Shown: one piece after another, positions 1 to 7,896 of the stretch
Layout: every line of letters starts with the position of its first letter
How positions within the stretch are numbered: the stretch's first letter is position 1
DNA from: Paenibacillus radicis (ex Xue et al. 2023)
Lineage (GTDB): Bacteria > Bacillota > Bacilli > Paenibacillales > NBRC-103111
NCBI RefSeq assembly: GCF_024722015.1
Contig: NZ_JANQBD010000010.1
Location: 186,001-250,000, forward strand
DNA: 64,000 nucleotides
Direction: 5' to 3'
Position numbers and translations under genes: made by a program
The notes under the pieces: generated by a model
Database searches by the model: none
What the model was told of the DNA's origin: nothing
What the model saw: the letters and a program-made list of their open reading frames with translations, nothing else

Positions 1-183
1 GCTTTGGAGGAGACGGCGACCGGTGGAGTTAGCGATGGCAACTTCACAGCGGCTGCGGGTACTCCGACGCTCGATGGTCTAGGCGCGCGCGGGGACTTCG
101 CGCATTCTCCACGCGAGTATGTGCGAATCGATGAGATTCCTTTGCGCACTGCGTTATTGGCGCGTTTGATTGAAGCTATATAG
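1..183 (+). CDS. M20-family peptidase, C-terminal fragment
   Basis: Frame 1 is open from the window edge to TAG at 181-183, giving 60 residues. The stretch GGVSDGN followed by PTLDGLG and then AHSPREYV is the C-terminal metal-site region of M20 zinc peptidases of the carboxypeptidase G2/ArgE type. The upstream part, including the first metal ligands and the dimerisation domain, lies outside the window, so the substrate cannot be judged. The reading rests on the family motifs only. It is probably the end of an intact gene, since the frame is clean and a hairpin follows it. Confidence 0.8.
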   Translation, partial: ALEETATGGVSDGNFTAAAGTPTLDGLGARGDFAHSPREYVRIDEIPLRTALLARLIEAI

Positions 184-216
184 GGAAGGCTAGTAATGGA
201 CATGGCAATATGAAGT

Positions 217-250
217 TAGACCGAATCCTTAAGTAGGGGCGGTCTATTTT
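217..250 (+). terminator. possible terminator after the peptidase gene
   Basis: TAGACCG (217-223) pairs with CGGTCTA (240-246) across a 16-base loop and is followed by TTTT. The long loop and short T run make it a weak example. Confidence 0.4.
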
Positions 251-255
251 CATAC

Positions 256-300
256 TATCAGCAGGTATAAGTTTTCAGTAGCGCTGAACTTATTGTACTA
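256..300 (+). repeat. dispersed repeat, copy E (short)
   Basis: ACTATCA, then TATAAGTTTTCAG (266-278) and GCTGAACTTATTGTACTATTG resemble the first half of copies B and C near 43264 and 44378. Confidence 0.4.
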
Positions 301-347
301 TTGAGTACTATTGAACGAAAACATAGGCTGCTAGGGAGGAAATACAA

Positions 348-842
348 TTGTTCATACCAATGACCTTGAACTTGCTTGACAAAGAACTTGAGAAAATTCA
401 ACTTGCGTTAACCCGCATTTCCGATGAGGTTTTGTGGAAAAAGCTGCGGGAAGGAACGAACAGCGTAGGCAACTTATGCCTTCATCTGGCAGGGAACGAA
501 TATCACAATATTGTAAACAGTATAGGTGGCTATCCGTATATTCGGGAGCGTTCAGCTGAGTTTTTGGCAGAAGGCGGATACACGTGCAAGGAGCTCTCAG
601 CGCATTTGAATGCAGTGAGAGAGAAGTCGCGGGAGGTTCTGGGCACACTTTCGGAGGAAGATCTTTACCGTGAAGTAACCGTCTATTATCCTCCTGATGC
701 GGGGATAGCGTCCTCCAACCGACAATTGATGGAGCTGCTGTATCACGTAACGGTACACTATAGTTATCATACAGGACAGATCATGTATATGACCAGAATT
801 TTTCAGGGAGAAAATGTAAATCTATTGAAATGGAAGCATTAA
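348..842 (+). CDS. DinB/DUF1572-like four-helix protein
   Basis: The 164-residue product has the DinB-superfamily pattern: a long amphipathic first helix, NLCLHLAGN near residue 46 and a C-terminal HVTVHYSYHTGQI stretch near residues 131-143. The histidines at these positions are the usual metal ligands. DinB-fold proteins are small cytoplasmic four-helix bundles; some are thiol transferases, most have no known reaction. The TTG start is chosen because AGGGAGGA lies at 333-340, seven bases upstream, and no ATG in frame has a comparable site. It stands alone between the peptidase and the sulfonate-type operon. Confidence 0.8.
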   Translation: MFIPMTLNLLDKELEKIQLALTRISDEVLWKKLREGTNSVGNLCLHLAGNEYHNIVNSIGGYPYIRERSAEFLAEGGYTCKELSAHLNAVREKSREVLGTLSEEDLYREVTVYYPPDAGIASSNRQLMELLYHVTVHYSYHTGQIMYMTRIFQGENVNLLKWKH

Positions 843-978
843 TTCAGAAGATTTATTTAAGATTAAATATTTAAACAATGTTCAATAAAAATAAGAATTT
901 TCGCAGGAAAACCTAATGGCGTTGTCGAATCCTTATAGGATTTAATTCAACAATGAAAAACTGGAGGGTACACAGAAA

Positions 979-2037
979 ATGAAAAAAGCATCACTTCTCG
1001 CATTAACCGCGGTACTTTTGGTAACCACCGCTCTGGCCGGCTGTGGAAAAAAAGAAGCCGCAGCACCAGAGAAAGCAGCAGCACCGGCAAAAGCTGAAGC
1101 GCTTTCGGTGGACATCGGCATGCTCAAGCTAGCTAGCTCGGCCCCTTTATTTATTGGGATTGAAAAAGGTTTTTTCAAGGAAGAGAATATTGAGGCTAAG
1201 CCTAAATGGTTTGACGCGGCACAGCCTATTGCAGTGGCTACGGCAGGCGGGAGTGTAGATGTAGGCGCTACCGGAATTACTGCCAGCTTATACAACATGG
1301 TAGCCGGAGGTCAAAAGCTTGTTATCGTGGCTGATAAAGGAAGAGAGCAAAAGGGTTATTCGTCCACGGCCTTAATGGTTCCCAAGGATTCGGCTATTAA
1401 AGCTATAAATGAATTGAAAGGGAAGAAAATCGGGATTACTCAGACTGGATCTACTTACCATTATATGGTAGGAAGACTTCTCGAGAAGCATGGCTTGACA
1501 CTTAAAGATGTTGAGCTGGTGCCTTTGAACAGCATTAAAGGATTGATGGAATCTCTCAAAAGCAAGCAGGTTGATGCGGTTATGCTTAATGAACCGAATA
1601 TCACCGCTGTGGTGAAAGAGGGATATGGCAAGGTTGTAGCACAAGTAGGGGATGAAATTGAATACCAAACATCCGGATTGTTCTTCTCGCCTAAGCTTGC
1701 AGGCAATAAAGATGCAGCGGTACGCTTTTTGAAGGCTTATGCTAAGGCTACACGTTATTACTATGACGCGGTGCTTGTTCAAAAGGATGGCAAAATCGTA
1801 CCTGGCGCCAACTATGATGAGGTTGTCAAAATTGTTGCCAAATATACAGACCAGCCTGAAGAAAATGTGAAGCAGGGGCTTCCTTACATGGATAGAGACG
1901 GCAAGCTCTTGGCAACTGATATCAAGACACAAGCGGATTGGTATGCTAAAGAGAAGCTGATTGACAAAGCAATTGATCCTGCGGGGATTGTTAATACCAG
2001 CTTATTGGATGAAGCCTTACAGAAGCTGGGGAAATAA
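979..2037 (+). CDS. ABC substrate-binding lipoprotein, sulfonate/nitrate/taurine type
   Basis: This 352-residue protein starts with a lipoprotein signal and a lipobox LAGC (residues 19-22), so it should be anchored outside the membrane. The body resembles SsuA/TauA/NMT1 proteins: a two-lobed fold with GMLKLASSAPLFIGIEKGFF near residue 47 and GGSVDVGATG near residue 90. Family members bind alkanesulfonates, taurine, nitrate or thiamine-precursor pyrimidines; which one cannot be read from the sequence. The ATPase begins 4 bases after its stop and the permease follows, giving a complete importer. A clear GGAGG (963-967) precedes the ATG. Confidence 0.88.
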   Translation: MKKASLLALTAVLLVTTALAGCGKKEAAAPEKAAAPAKAEALSVDIGMLKLASSAPLFIGIEKGFFKEENIEAKPKWFDAAQPIAVATAGGSVDVGATGITASLYNMVAGGQKLVIVADKGREQKGYSSTALMVPKDSAIKAINELKGKKIGITQTGSTYHYMVGRLLEKHGLTLKDVELVPLNSIKGLMESLKSKQVDAVMLNEPNITAVVKEGYGKVVAQVGDEIEYQTSGLFFSPKLAGNKDAAVRFLKAYAKATRYYYDAVLVQKDGKIVPGANYDEVVKIVAKYTDQPEENVKQGLPYMDRDGKLLATDIKTQADWYAKEKLIDKAIDPAGIVNTSLLDEALQKLGK

Positions 2038-2041
2038 TATC

Positions 2042-2818
2042 ATGAGAATCGTCGTAAACAACGTGGAAAAGCGGTTCGTTGACACGAAGAAACGTGAAGT
2101 TACTGCGCTTCAAAACATCAACTTTACAATCGAAGAGCAGGAGTTTGTTGTATTGGTCGGTCCCAGCGGCTGTGGGAAGTCTACACTTCTGAACATCGTG
2201 GGTGGTCTATTATCCCCATCCAGCGGTGAGGTGTACTTTGAAGGGATGACCTCTCAAAAGGAACCCCGGCTAGGAATTGTCTTTCAGGAGATTGCGCTGT
2301 TTCCTTGGCGTACGGTTTATGAAAATGTTGTATTCGGTCTGGAAGAGCAGGGGGCAAGCAAGCAGGAGCAGCGGGAAAAAGGTCAGAACTTCATTGATCT
2401 GGTGGGTCTTACCGGCTTTGAATCGGCTTATCCGAAACAGCTATCGGGAGGAATGCGCCAACGTGCAGGCATTGCGAGGGCTCTTGCCGTTGAACCTGAT
2501 TTGCTGCTGATGGATGAGCCATTCTCCGCTCTAGATGCTCAGACACGAACGCTGATGCAAGAGGAGCTGCTTTCCATTTGGAATCGCACCCGATTAAGTA
2601 CATTATATGTCACTCACAATATTCAGGAGGCCGTCTATTTGGCTGATCGGGTTATTGTGCTTTCCCGTCATCCAGGACAAATCAAAGAAGTGATTCAGAT
2701 TGATTTGCCAAGGATGGGAAGGGATCAAGAGCAGCATCGTGCTGCTTTTGAACGTTATGCCGATGAAATCTGGCAGCTAATCCGGCATGATGCACAAGAA
2801 GCGCTGAAGGAGGGATAA
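2042..2818 (+). CDS. ABC transporter ATPase, SsuB/TauB type
   Basis: The 258-residue ATPase carries Walker A GPSGCGKST, a Q-loop at FQEIALFPW, signature LSGGMRQRAGIARA and Walker B LLLMDEP, followed by the H-loop VTHNIQEA. The order and the MRQR signature are typical of the SsuB/TauB/NrtD group that pairs with NMT1-type binding proteins. A longer open frame begins at 1961 but would overlap the binding-protein gene by 77 bases; the ATG at 2042 gives the conserved N-terminus and follows the previous stop by 4 bases. It should act on the cytoplasmic face with the permease at 2822. Confidence 0.88.
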   Translation: MRIVVNNVEKRFVDTKKREVTALQNINFTIEEQEFVVLVGPSGCGKSTLLNIVGGLLSPSSGEVYFEGMTSQKEPRLGIVFQEIALFPWRTVYENVVFGLEEQGASKQEQREKGQNFIDLVGLTGFESAYPKQLSGGMRQRAGIARALAVEPDLLLMDEPFSALDAQTRTLMQEELLSIWNRTRLSTLYVTHNIQEAVYLADRVIVLSRHPGQIKEVIQIDLPRMGRDQEQHRAAFERYADEIWQLIRHDAQEALKEG

Positions 2819-2821
2819 GCA

Positions 2822-3667
2822 ATGAATCAAACATCAAGAGAAGCCGCCGCGAATCCCGCCCAAGCCTCAGCGCAAGGACGAGAGCAGCGCCATGTTATCC
2901 GTAACCGCGTGTCCTTCCTGGAGCAAAAGATTCCGGGTTATGCTTCTATTATAGGGATTGTCGGAATCTTAATTCTGTGGGAGCTGGTCTGTCGCCTGGA
3001 AATAGTCCCGCCGTTGTTTTTGCCGGCGCCTTCCCTAATATTGGCAGCCGGGTGGGATATGCTGTCAAGTGGCGAGCTGCACGAAAACATACTGGCTAGC
3101 TTATACCGGATTGCCATTGGTTATGCCATAGGTGCTGGTTGCGGTATTATTTTCGGGCTCGTTTTAGGATTTTCGCGTTGGGTGGACGCTATACTTTCTC
3201 CTGTCGTGTATTCGATTTATCCGATTCCCAAAATCGCTTTGCTGCCTTTGATTATTCTTTGGCTTGGTATCGGGGAAACCCCTAAATTCACTATGATTGC
3301 ATTGGGTGTATTTTTCCCGGTTGTAATAAATACGTTCTCGGGAGTCAAGAATGTCGATCCTATTTGGATTAAAGCGGCAGTTACGTTCGGCTCCAGCCAT
3401 TTGAATGTTATTCGGAAGGTTATTCTTCCCGGAGCTTTGCCGATGATTTTTGCCGGTCTTAAGCTTGCGGCTGGAACTTCCCTGCTGCTGCTGGTAGCGG
3501 CAGAGATGATTGCAGCCCAAAAAGGTGTCGGTTCGATGATTCTTCATTACGGGAATTTGATGATTACGACAAAGCTAATGGTTGGTGTTCTGATTTTGTC
3601 TTTATTAGGGCTTCTTTTTAACCGTGGGCTGCAGTGGCTTGAGCGAAAGCTTCTGCCATGGAAATAA
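2822..3667 (+). CDS. ABC transporter permease, SsuC/TauC type
   Basis: The 281-residue protein has about six membrane segments and the BPD_transp_1 fold, with the conserved cytoplasmic loop around KAAVTFGSSHLNVIRKVILPGALP (EAA-like motif that docks the ATPase). The first 35 residues are a hydrophilic, glutamine-rich extension. It starts 4 bases after the ATPase stop (GGAGGGATAAGCAATG), so the three genes form one operon. Two terminators follow. Substrate is unresolved beyond sulfonate/nitrate/taurine-like compounds. Confidence 0.87.
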   Translation: MNQTSREAAANPAQASAQGREQRHVIRNRVSFLEQKIPGYASIIGIVGILILWELVCRLEIVPPLFLPAPSLILAAGWDMLSSGELHENILASLYRIAIGYAIGAGCGIIFGLVLGFSRWVDAILSPVVYSIYPIPKIALLPLIILWLGIGETPKFTMIALGVFFPVVINTFSGVKNVDPIWIKAAVTFGSSHLNVIRKVILPGALPMIFAGLKLAAGTSLLLLVAAEMIAAQKGVGSMILHYGNLMITTKLMVGVLILSLLGLLFNRGLQWLERKLLPWK

Positions 3668-3721
3668 GGTAGTCCCTACATGATAGTTAGTTTTGAAGGC
3701 TATTAAGAGTATGGCTAACGG

Positions 3722-3747
3722 GGCCATGCTTTTGATGGCCTTTTTTT
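3722..3747 (+). terminator. intrinsic terminator of the sulfonate-type operon
   Basis: GGCCAT (3722-3727) pairs perfectly with ATGGCC (3735-3740) over a 7-base loop and seven T residues follow. Confidence 0.85.
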
Positions 3748-3811
3748 GCACGCCAGAATTTATATGTTTTGGGGCTCCCCGCAAAGTATCTGAATCAACT
3801 TCGAAGAAAGA

Positions 3812-3833
3812 CCCCACTTTGTGGGGATATTTT
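3812..3833 (+). terminator. second, tandem intrinsic terminator
   Basis: CCCCAC (3812-3817), loop TTT, GTGGGG (3821-3826) and then ATATTTTG. It insulates the operon from the iron genes that follow. Confidence 0.65.
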
Positions 3834-3908
3834 GTTGGGGACAGATAAATTAAGTGTACGAAACGGATATAATCCGACATGTACAATGGGGTATTGACCT
3901 TTTATAAT

Positions 3909-3923
3909 TGATAATAATTCTCA
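3909..3923. promoter_or_regulatory. Fur box upstream of siderophore operon
   Basis: TGATAAT A ATTCTCA matches the Bacillus 7-1-7 Fur operator (TGATAAT-N-ATTATCA) with one mismatch. It lies 41 bases before the ATG at 3965, in an AT-rich promoter region containing TATAAT at 3903-3908 and TTGACC at 3894-3899. Iron-dependent repression of the operon is inferred. Confidence 0.75.
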
Positions 3924-3964
3924 ACGATTGATGTTTGCTTAGCTGTACAAGGAGGAAGAAATGA

Positions 3965-4966
3965 ATGAAGGCTTTAAAAATGATCATAATTGTTATACTC
4001 TCGTTGGCCGTTACCGCTTGTGGAGCCGTGTCGCCGAGTGGGGTTTCAAGTACTGGTGGAAAGGCTGCATCCGCTGATCCTGCTGCATCGAAGGACCAAG
4101 GCAAATCTGATGCCGCCGAAAGAACAATCAAGCATGCTATGGGCACAACGGTTTTGAAGAAAAAGCCGGAACGTGTCGTGGTGCTCTTCAACGGTATGAA
4201 CGATATCATCATCAATCTGGGAGTTAAGCCGGTTGGGGCCGTGGAGTCCTGGGATCAAAGACCGTGGTATCAGTATCTGCGTGCCAATATGGAAGGGGTC
4301 AAAAATCTTGGAGATGAAATTCAGCCCAATGTAGAGGCCATTATAGCGTTGAAGCCTGATTTGATCATCGGACAGAAGTCGCGCCATGAGAAGATATATC
4401 CGCAGCTCTCCAGCATCGCACCGACTATTATTATGGAAGAGCTGTTCGATTGGAAGAACAATCTAAAAATTAGTGCGGAAGCGATGTACAAAGATGATGA
4501 AGCCGCAAGAATTATTGGCGATTGGGATAAACGAGTTGCCGAATTTAAACAAAAGGCGGGAGACCGTTTAGCGAAAACGGAAGTCTCGATCATTCGTTTT
4601 GAGAAGGATGGCAGCGCACGTGCTTATAGTACGGGGTTTGCCGGAAGTATCTTTAAGGAACTTGGTTTGGGACGGCCCAAATCGCAAATTGTGGAAGGGA
4701 AGACGTACCTTTCTATCACCTCCAAAGAGCAGATGGCACAATTGGATGGGGATTATATCTTCGATGTTACCCAGTTGAGCGCGAGTGACCTGTCTACAGA
4801 GAAAACCCAGAACGAATGGACCTCCCACCCGCTCTGGAAAAATTTGAAAGGCGCGAAGAACGGGAAATATTTCAAGGTTGATGCGATTACCTGGAATTTG
4901 TCTGGCGGCTCTCTTGCCGCTAAGGCGCTGCTGGATGATTTGTACAAATATTTTGAAATCAAATAG
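3965..4966 (+). CDS. ferric-siderophore binding lipoprotein, FecB/FeuA type
   Basis: The 333-residue product has a lipoprotein signal ending in VTAC (Cys19) and a class III periplasmic-binding fold: RVVVLFNGMNDIIINLGVKPVGAVESWDQ, then NVEAIIALKPDLIIG near residue 120, a long connecting helix, and a C-terminal lobe ending in a helix. These are the marks of ferric-siderophore binding proteins. The ATG at 3965 is chosen over the out-of-frame ATG at 3961 because only it opens the frame, with AAGGAGGAAG just upstream. A Fur box precedes it and two FecCD permeases follow, so extracellular capture of an Fe(III)-siderophore is the likely job. Confidence 0.88.
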   Translation: MKALKMIIIVILSLAVTACGAVSPSGVSSTGGKAASADPAASKDQGKSDAAERTIKHAMGTTVLKKKPERVVVLFNGMNDIIINLGVKPVGAVESWDQRPWYQYLRANMEGVKNLGDEIQPNVEAIIALKPDLIIGQKSRHEKIYPQLSSIAPTIIMEELFDWKNNLKISAEAMYKDDEAARIIGDWDKRVAEFKQKAGDRLAKTEVSIIRFEKDGSARAYSTGFAGSIFKELGLGRPKSQIVEGKTYLSITSKEQMAQLDGDYIFDVTQLSASDLSTEKTQNEWTSHPLWKNLKGAKNGKYFKVDAITWNLSGGSLAAKALLDDLYKYFEIK

Positions 4967-4996
4967 GACGCATTACGAGGGAATGAGCTTAATTTT

Positions 4997-5998
4997 ATGA
5001 AAACGAATCTAGGGAAAGCAGCAGGGCTGCTGGCCGGTATTCTGCTGCTGGTCCTATGCATGATCTCAAGCATCTTATTCGGAGCCGCTAATTATGATCT
5101 ACATACGGCTTGGATTTCGGTCTTCCATTACGATGAAGCGATCAGCGAACAGATTATTATTCGAACAACACGAGTGCCACGTGCTTGTATTGCGGCAGCT
5201 ATTGGAGCGAGCCTTGCGATCGCTGGCGCACTTATGCAAACCTTGACTCGTAATCCGCTTGCTTCGCCTAGCGTGCTTGGGGTCAATGCGGGGGCCACCT
5301 TCCTGGTTGTTGTAGCGGCAACAGCCTTGTCTGTTTCTTCCATGCAGGTGCTAATGTGGGTTGCATTCCTAGGTGCTGCGGCAGCAGCGGTAATTGTATA
5401 TATTCTGGGCTCGCTTGGGAGAGACGGATTAACTCCGCTGAAGATCGTATTGGCAGGAGCAGCGATGACCGCACTGTTTTCATCCTTTACGCAGGGAATT
5501 TTGGTATTGAACAAACAAGGCTTGAACACCGTATTGTTCTGGCTGACCGGTACGATCGCAGGCCGTTCGCCTGACAATTTGCTAGCCGTATTACCTTATA
5601 TGGCTTTGGCTTGGGCAGCTGCATGGTTGATTTCAAGAGATATGAACCTTCTTATGATGGGTGAGGATGCTGCGAAAGGTTTGGGACAGAAGACGATCTT
5701 CGTTAAAGTAGCGGCAGGAATCATTGTTATTGTACTGGCAGGAGGCTCAGTCTCCGTGGCAGGTCCGATTGGTTTTATCGGTATCGTCATCCCGCATATA
5801 TCACGGTTTATTGTTGGAATCGATCATCGCTGGGTTATTCCGTACTGTGCGGTTCTCGGAGCTATTCTGTTGATTCTTGCTGATATAGGCGCGAGATTTA
5901 TTATGATTCCCGAGGAAATGCCGGTTGGTGTTATGACAGCGATTATCGGGGCTCCGTTCTTTATTTATATTGCGCGGAGGGGGCTGGTCAAATCATGA
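4997..5998 (+). CDS. FecCD-family siderophore permease, first subunit
   Basis: The 333-residue protein is an FecCD-type permease with about ten membrane helices. The motifs RVPRACIAAAIGASLAIAGALMQTLTRNPLASPSVLGV near residues 52-90 and VAGPIGFIGIVIPHISR near residue 250 are diagnostic. It should form a heterodimer with the next protein and carry the ferric siderophore across the membrane. The Shine-Dalgarno site is weak (GAGGGA at 4976-4981), so translation may depend on the upstream gene. Its stop overlaps the start of the second permease. Confidence 0.88.
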   Translation: MKTNLGKAAGLLAGILLLVLCMISSILFGAANYDLHTAWISVFHYDEAISEQIIIRTTRVPRACIAAAIGASLAIAGALMQTLTRNPLASPSVLGVNAGATFLVVVAATALSVSSMQVLMWVAFLGAAAAAVIVYILGSLGRDGLTPLKIVLAGAAMTALFSSFTQGILVLNKQGLNTVLFWLTGTIAGRSPDNLLAVLPYMALAWAAAWLISRDMNLLMMGEDAAKGLGQKTIFVKVAAGIIVIVLAGGSVSVAGPIGFIGIVIPHISRFIVGIDHRWVIPYCAVLGAILLILADIGARFIMIPEEMPVGVMTAIIGAPFFIYIARRGLVKS

Positions 5999-7038
5999 AG
6001 CAGCATATTCCCTTTCGGTTCAAACGCGGAGAGCTTTCATTTCTAATTCATAAGAAAACAATGCTTATATCGTTTGTACTGCTTGTTGCCTGCATAGCTA
6101 TTGCTGTTATTAGTATTGGCATCGGAGAGATGTACATTTCACCACTGGATGTCGTCCGCAGCTTGCTGGGAGTGGGGGCAGACGATTATACGATGGTCAT
6201 TCAAAAGCTTCGCCTGCCACGTATAATAGTCGGCATCCTTGTTGGCGTTTCTCTGGCTGCAGCAGGAGCGATCATGCAAGGCATTGTCCGCAATCCTATG
6301 GCATCACCGGATATTATGGGGGTTACGGGAGGCGCTTCAGTCGCCGCAGTATCGTTTATTACTTACTTATCGGGTGTGGTAAATGTTCGCTTGCTGCCTG
6401 TCTCCGCAATGCTCGGAGCCGGGATTGTCGCCATTCTCTTGTATTTGCTTGCCTGGAAAAAAGGAGTAACGCCCATTCGCCTCATCCTAGTTGGGATCGG
6501 GATGTCGTCCCTCATGTCCGCTGCAACAACGATGATGATCGTCTTTAGCCCGAAGAACGATGCCGGTCAAGCTTATTTATGGCTGACAGGGTCGATCTAC
6601 GCCTCCAACTGGGAAAATGTGCTGACCGTCTTGCCTTGGACCCTTATCCTCATTCCGATCGCATTTATATTGGCTCGTCATGTCAATATTGGCCAGCTCG
6701 GTGATTATATCGCGGCTAGCGCGGGAAGCCGGGTCGAATTTAACCGTCTGTTGCTGCTGTTGGTCAGCGTAGCTCTAGCGGGCTCGGCAGTTTCAGTTGC
6801 AGGAGGCATTGGGTTTGTTGGATTAATCGCGCCTCATATGGCGCGCAAGCTGGTTGGAGCAAGCTTCGACAGCGTACTCCCGGTGTCCGCCTTATTGGGC
6901 GCGATTGTTGTGACATTTGCGGATCTTGCAGGACGGACGTTCTTCCTTCCACTGGATGTTCCAGTCGGTGTGTTCACGTCGGCCGTCGGCGCGCCATTCT
7001 TCATTTATTTGCTGTACACCAAACGAAATTCAAGATAA
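5995..7038 (+). CDS. FecCD-family siderophore permease, second subunit
   Basis: This 347-residue permease has the same signature blocks as its partner: LRLPRIIVGILVGVSLAAAGAIMQGIVRNPMASPDIMGV and VAGGIGFVGLIAPHMAR. A basic 20-residue N-terminus precedes the first helix. The ATG overlaps the stop of the first permease (ATGA), which points to coupled translation and equal amounts. No ATPase gene follows; in Bacillus the FeuABC system borrows YusV encoded elsewhere, and the same arrangement is inferred here. Confidence 0.88.
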   Translation: MKQHIPFRFKRGELSFLIHKKTMLISFVLLVACIAIAVISIGIGEMYISPLDVVRSLLGVGADDYTMVIQKLRLPRIIVGILVGVSLAAAGAIMQGIVRNPMASPDIMGVTGGASVAAVSFITYLSGVVNVRLLPVSAMLGAGIVAILLYLLAWKKGVTPIRLILVGIGMSSLMSAATTMMIVFSPKNDAGQAYLWLTGSIYASNWENVLTVLPWTLILIPIAFILARHVNIGQLGDYIAASAGSRVEFNRLLLLLVSVALAGSAVSVAGGIGFVGLIAPHMARKLVGASFDSVLPVSALLGAIVVTFADLAGRTFFLPLDVPVGVFTSAVGAPFFIYLLYTKRNSR

Positions 7039-7094
7039 CACAGTCGCTTGCGAAGCAAATTTTGCTAAAGCAAAACTACTAGGGAGGGACAATT

Positions 7095-7673
7095 ATGAGT
7101 TTATTAGAAATGAAATATGCTGGATCCATTGTAGATTTGATCAAAGAGAGAAGAAGCATTAGAGCATTCAATAACGATCCGGTCTCGACTGAACTGCTGC
7201 AGGAGCTGCTGAATGTAGCGGTGTGGGCACCAAATCATGGCAACAGGCAGCCTTGGAGATTTATACTGTATAAGGGAGAGGGAAGAGTAGCCTTCGCTGA
7301 TGCGATGATCCAGACCTATTCCGCTGAAGATAAGGTGAAGTACGGACAGCATAAATGGGATTACTTTATGAAGGTGCCAGCGCATTTGGTCGTGATTATG
7401 AAGGAGGACCCGCGTCAGAAGCAATGGGATGAAGATTACGGGGCGGTATGCGCTTTGATTCAGAATTTTCAGCTAGCCGCATGGGAGCAGGGTCTCGGAG
7501 TTGTATGGAAAACAAATAATTACAATTATGCTCCCAAGTTTCATCAGTCGGTTGGTATACAGCCAGGTGAGAAAATAGTCGGTATCCTGCATATTGGTTA
7601 TCCGGCATCTGTGCCTCCGGTACAGCCGCGCAAGCCAGCTGAGGAGCTGCTGACCATCATTGATTCGAAGTAG
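7095..7673 (+). CDS. nitroreductase-family FMN oxidoreductase
   Basis: The 192-residue protein has the nitroreductase fold: IKERRSIRAFNNDPV at residues 16-30 (flavin phosphate contact), WAPNHGNRQPWRF near residue 47 and GLGVVWKTN near residue 137. It is close in length to the YdjA-type small nitroreductases, which are FMN-dependent homodimers using NAD(P)H. A strong AGGGAGGGAC at 7081-7090 precedes the ATG. It follows the permeases by 56 bases with no terminator, so it is probably in the Fur-controlled unit. A role in reducing the imported ferric complex is an inference from position only. Confidence 0.85.
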   Translation: MSLLEMKYAGSIVDLIKERRSIRAFNNDPVSTELLQELLNVAVWAPNHGNRQPWRFILYKGEGRVAFADAMIQTYSAEDKVKYGQHKWDYFMKVPAHLVVIMKEDPRQKQWDEDYGAVCALIQNFQLAAWEQGLGVVWKTNNYNYAPKFHQSVGIQPGEKIVGILHIGYPASVPPVQPRKPAEELLTIIDSK

Positions 7674-7758
7674 CCCAAGTTCCTGGCTCCACTCAAAGCA
7701 GCGATGAGAATTCTCTAATATAATCCTTCCTATATGCCCGGAAACCAGCTATACTAAT

Positions 7759-7773
7759 TGATAATAATTATCA
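7759..7773. promoter_or_regulatory. Fur box upstream of AraC-siderophore regulator
   Basis: TGATAAT A ATTATCA is a perfect 7-1-7 Fur inverted repeat, 124 bases before the chosen ATG of the regulator. Confidence 0.85.
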
Positions 7774-7896
7774 TAGTTGGCATGGGTGAAAAATACCGTC
7801 TTCAGGTGTCCGGTTTGCTTTCCATAGACGAGAGCAGACGGACACTTATTGCTGTGTTTCCACCAAGAGATCTTGGACAGGAAGGTGAGGCTGTAT

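Noticed and set aside
3961..3963. Alternative ATG for the siderophore-binding protein
   Set aside because: It is out of frame with the protein and would bypass the lipoprotein signal; the ATG four bases later is in frame.
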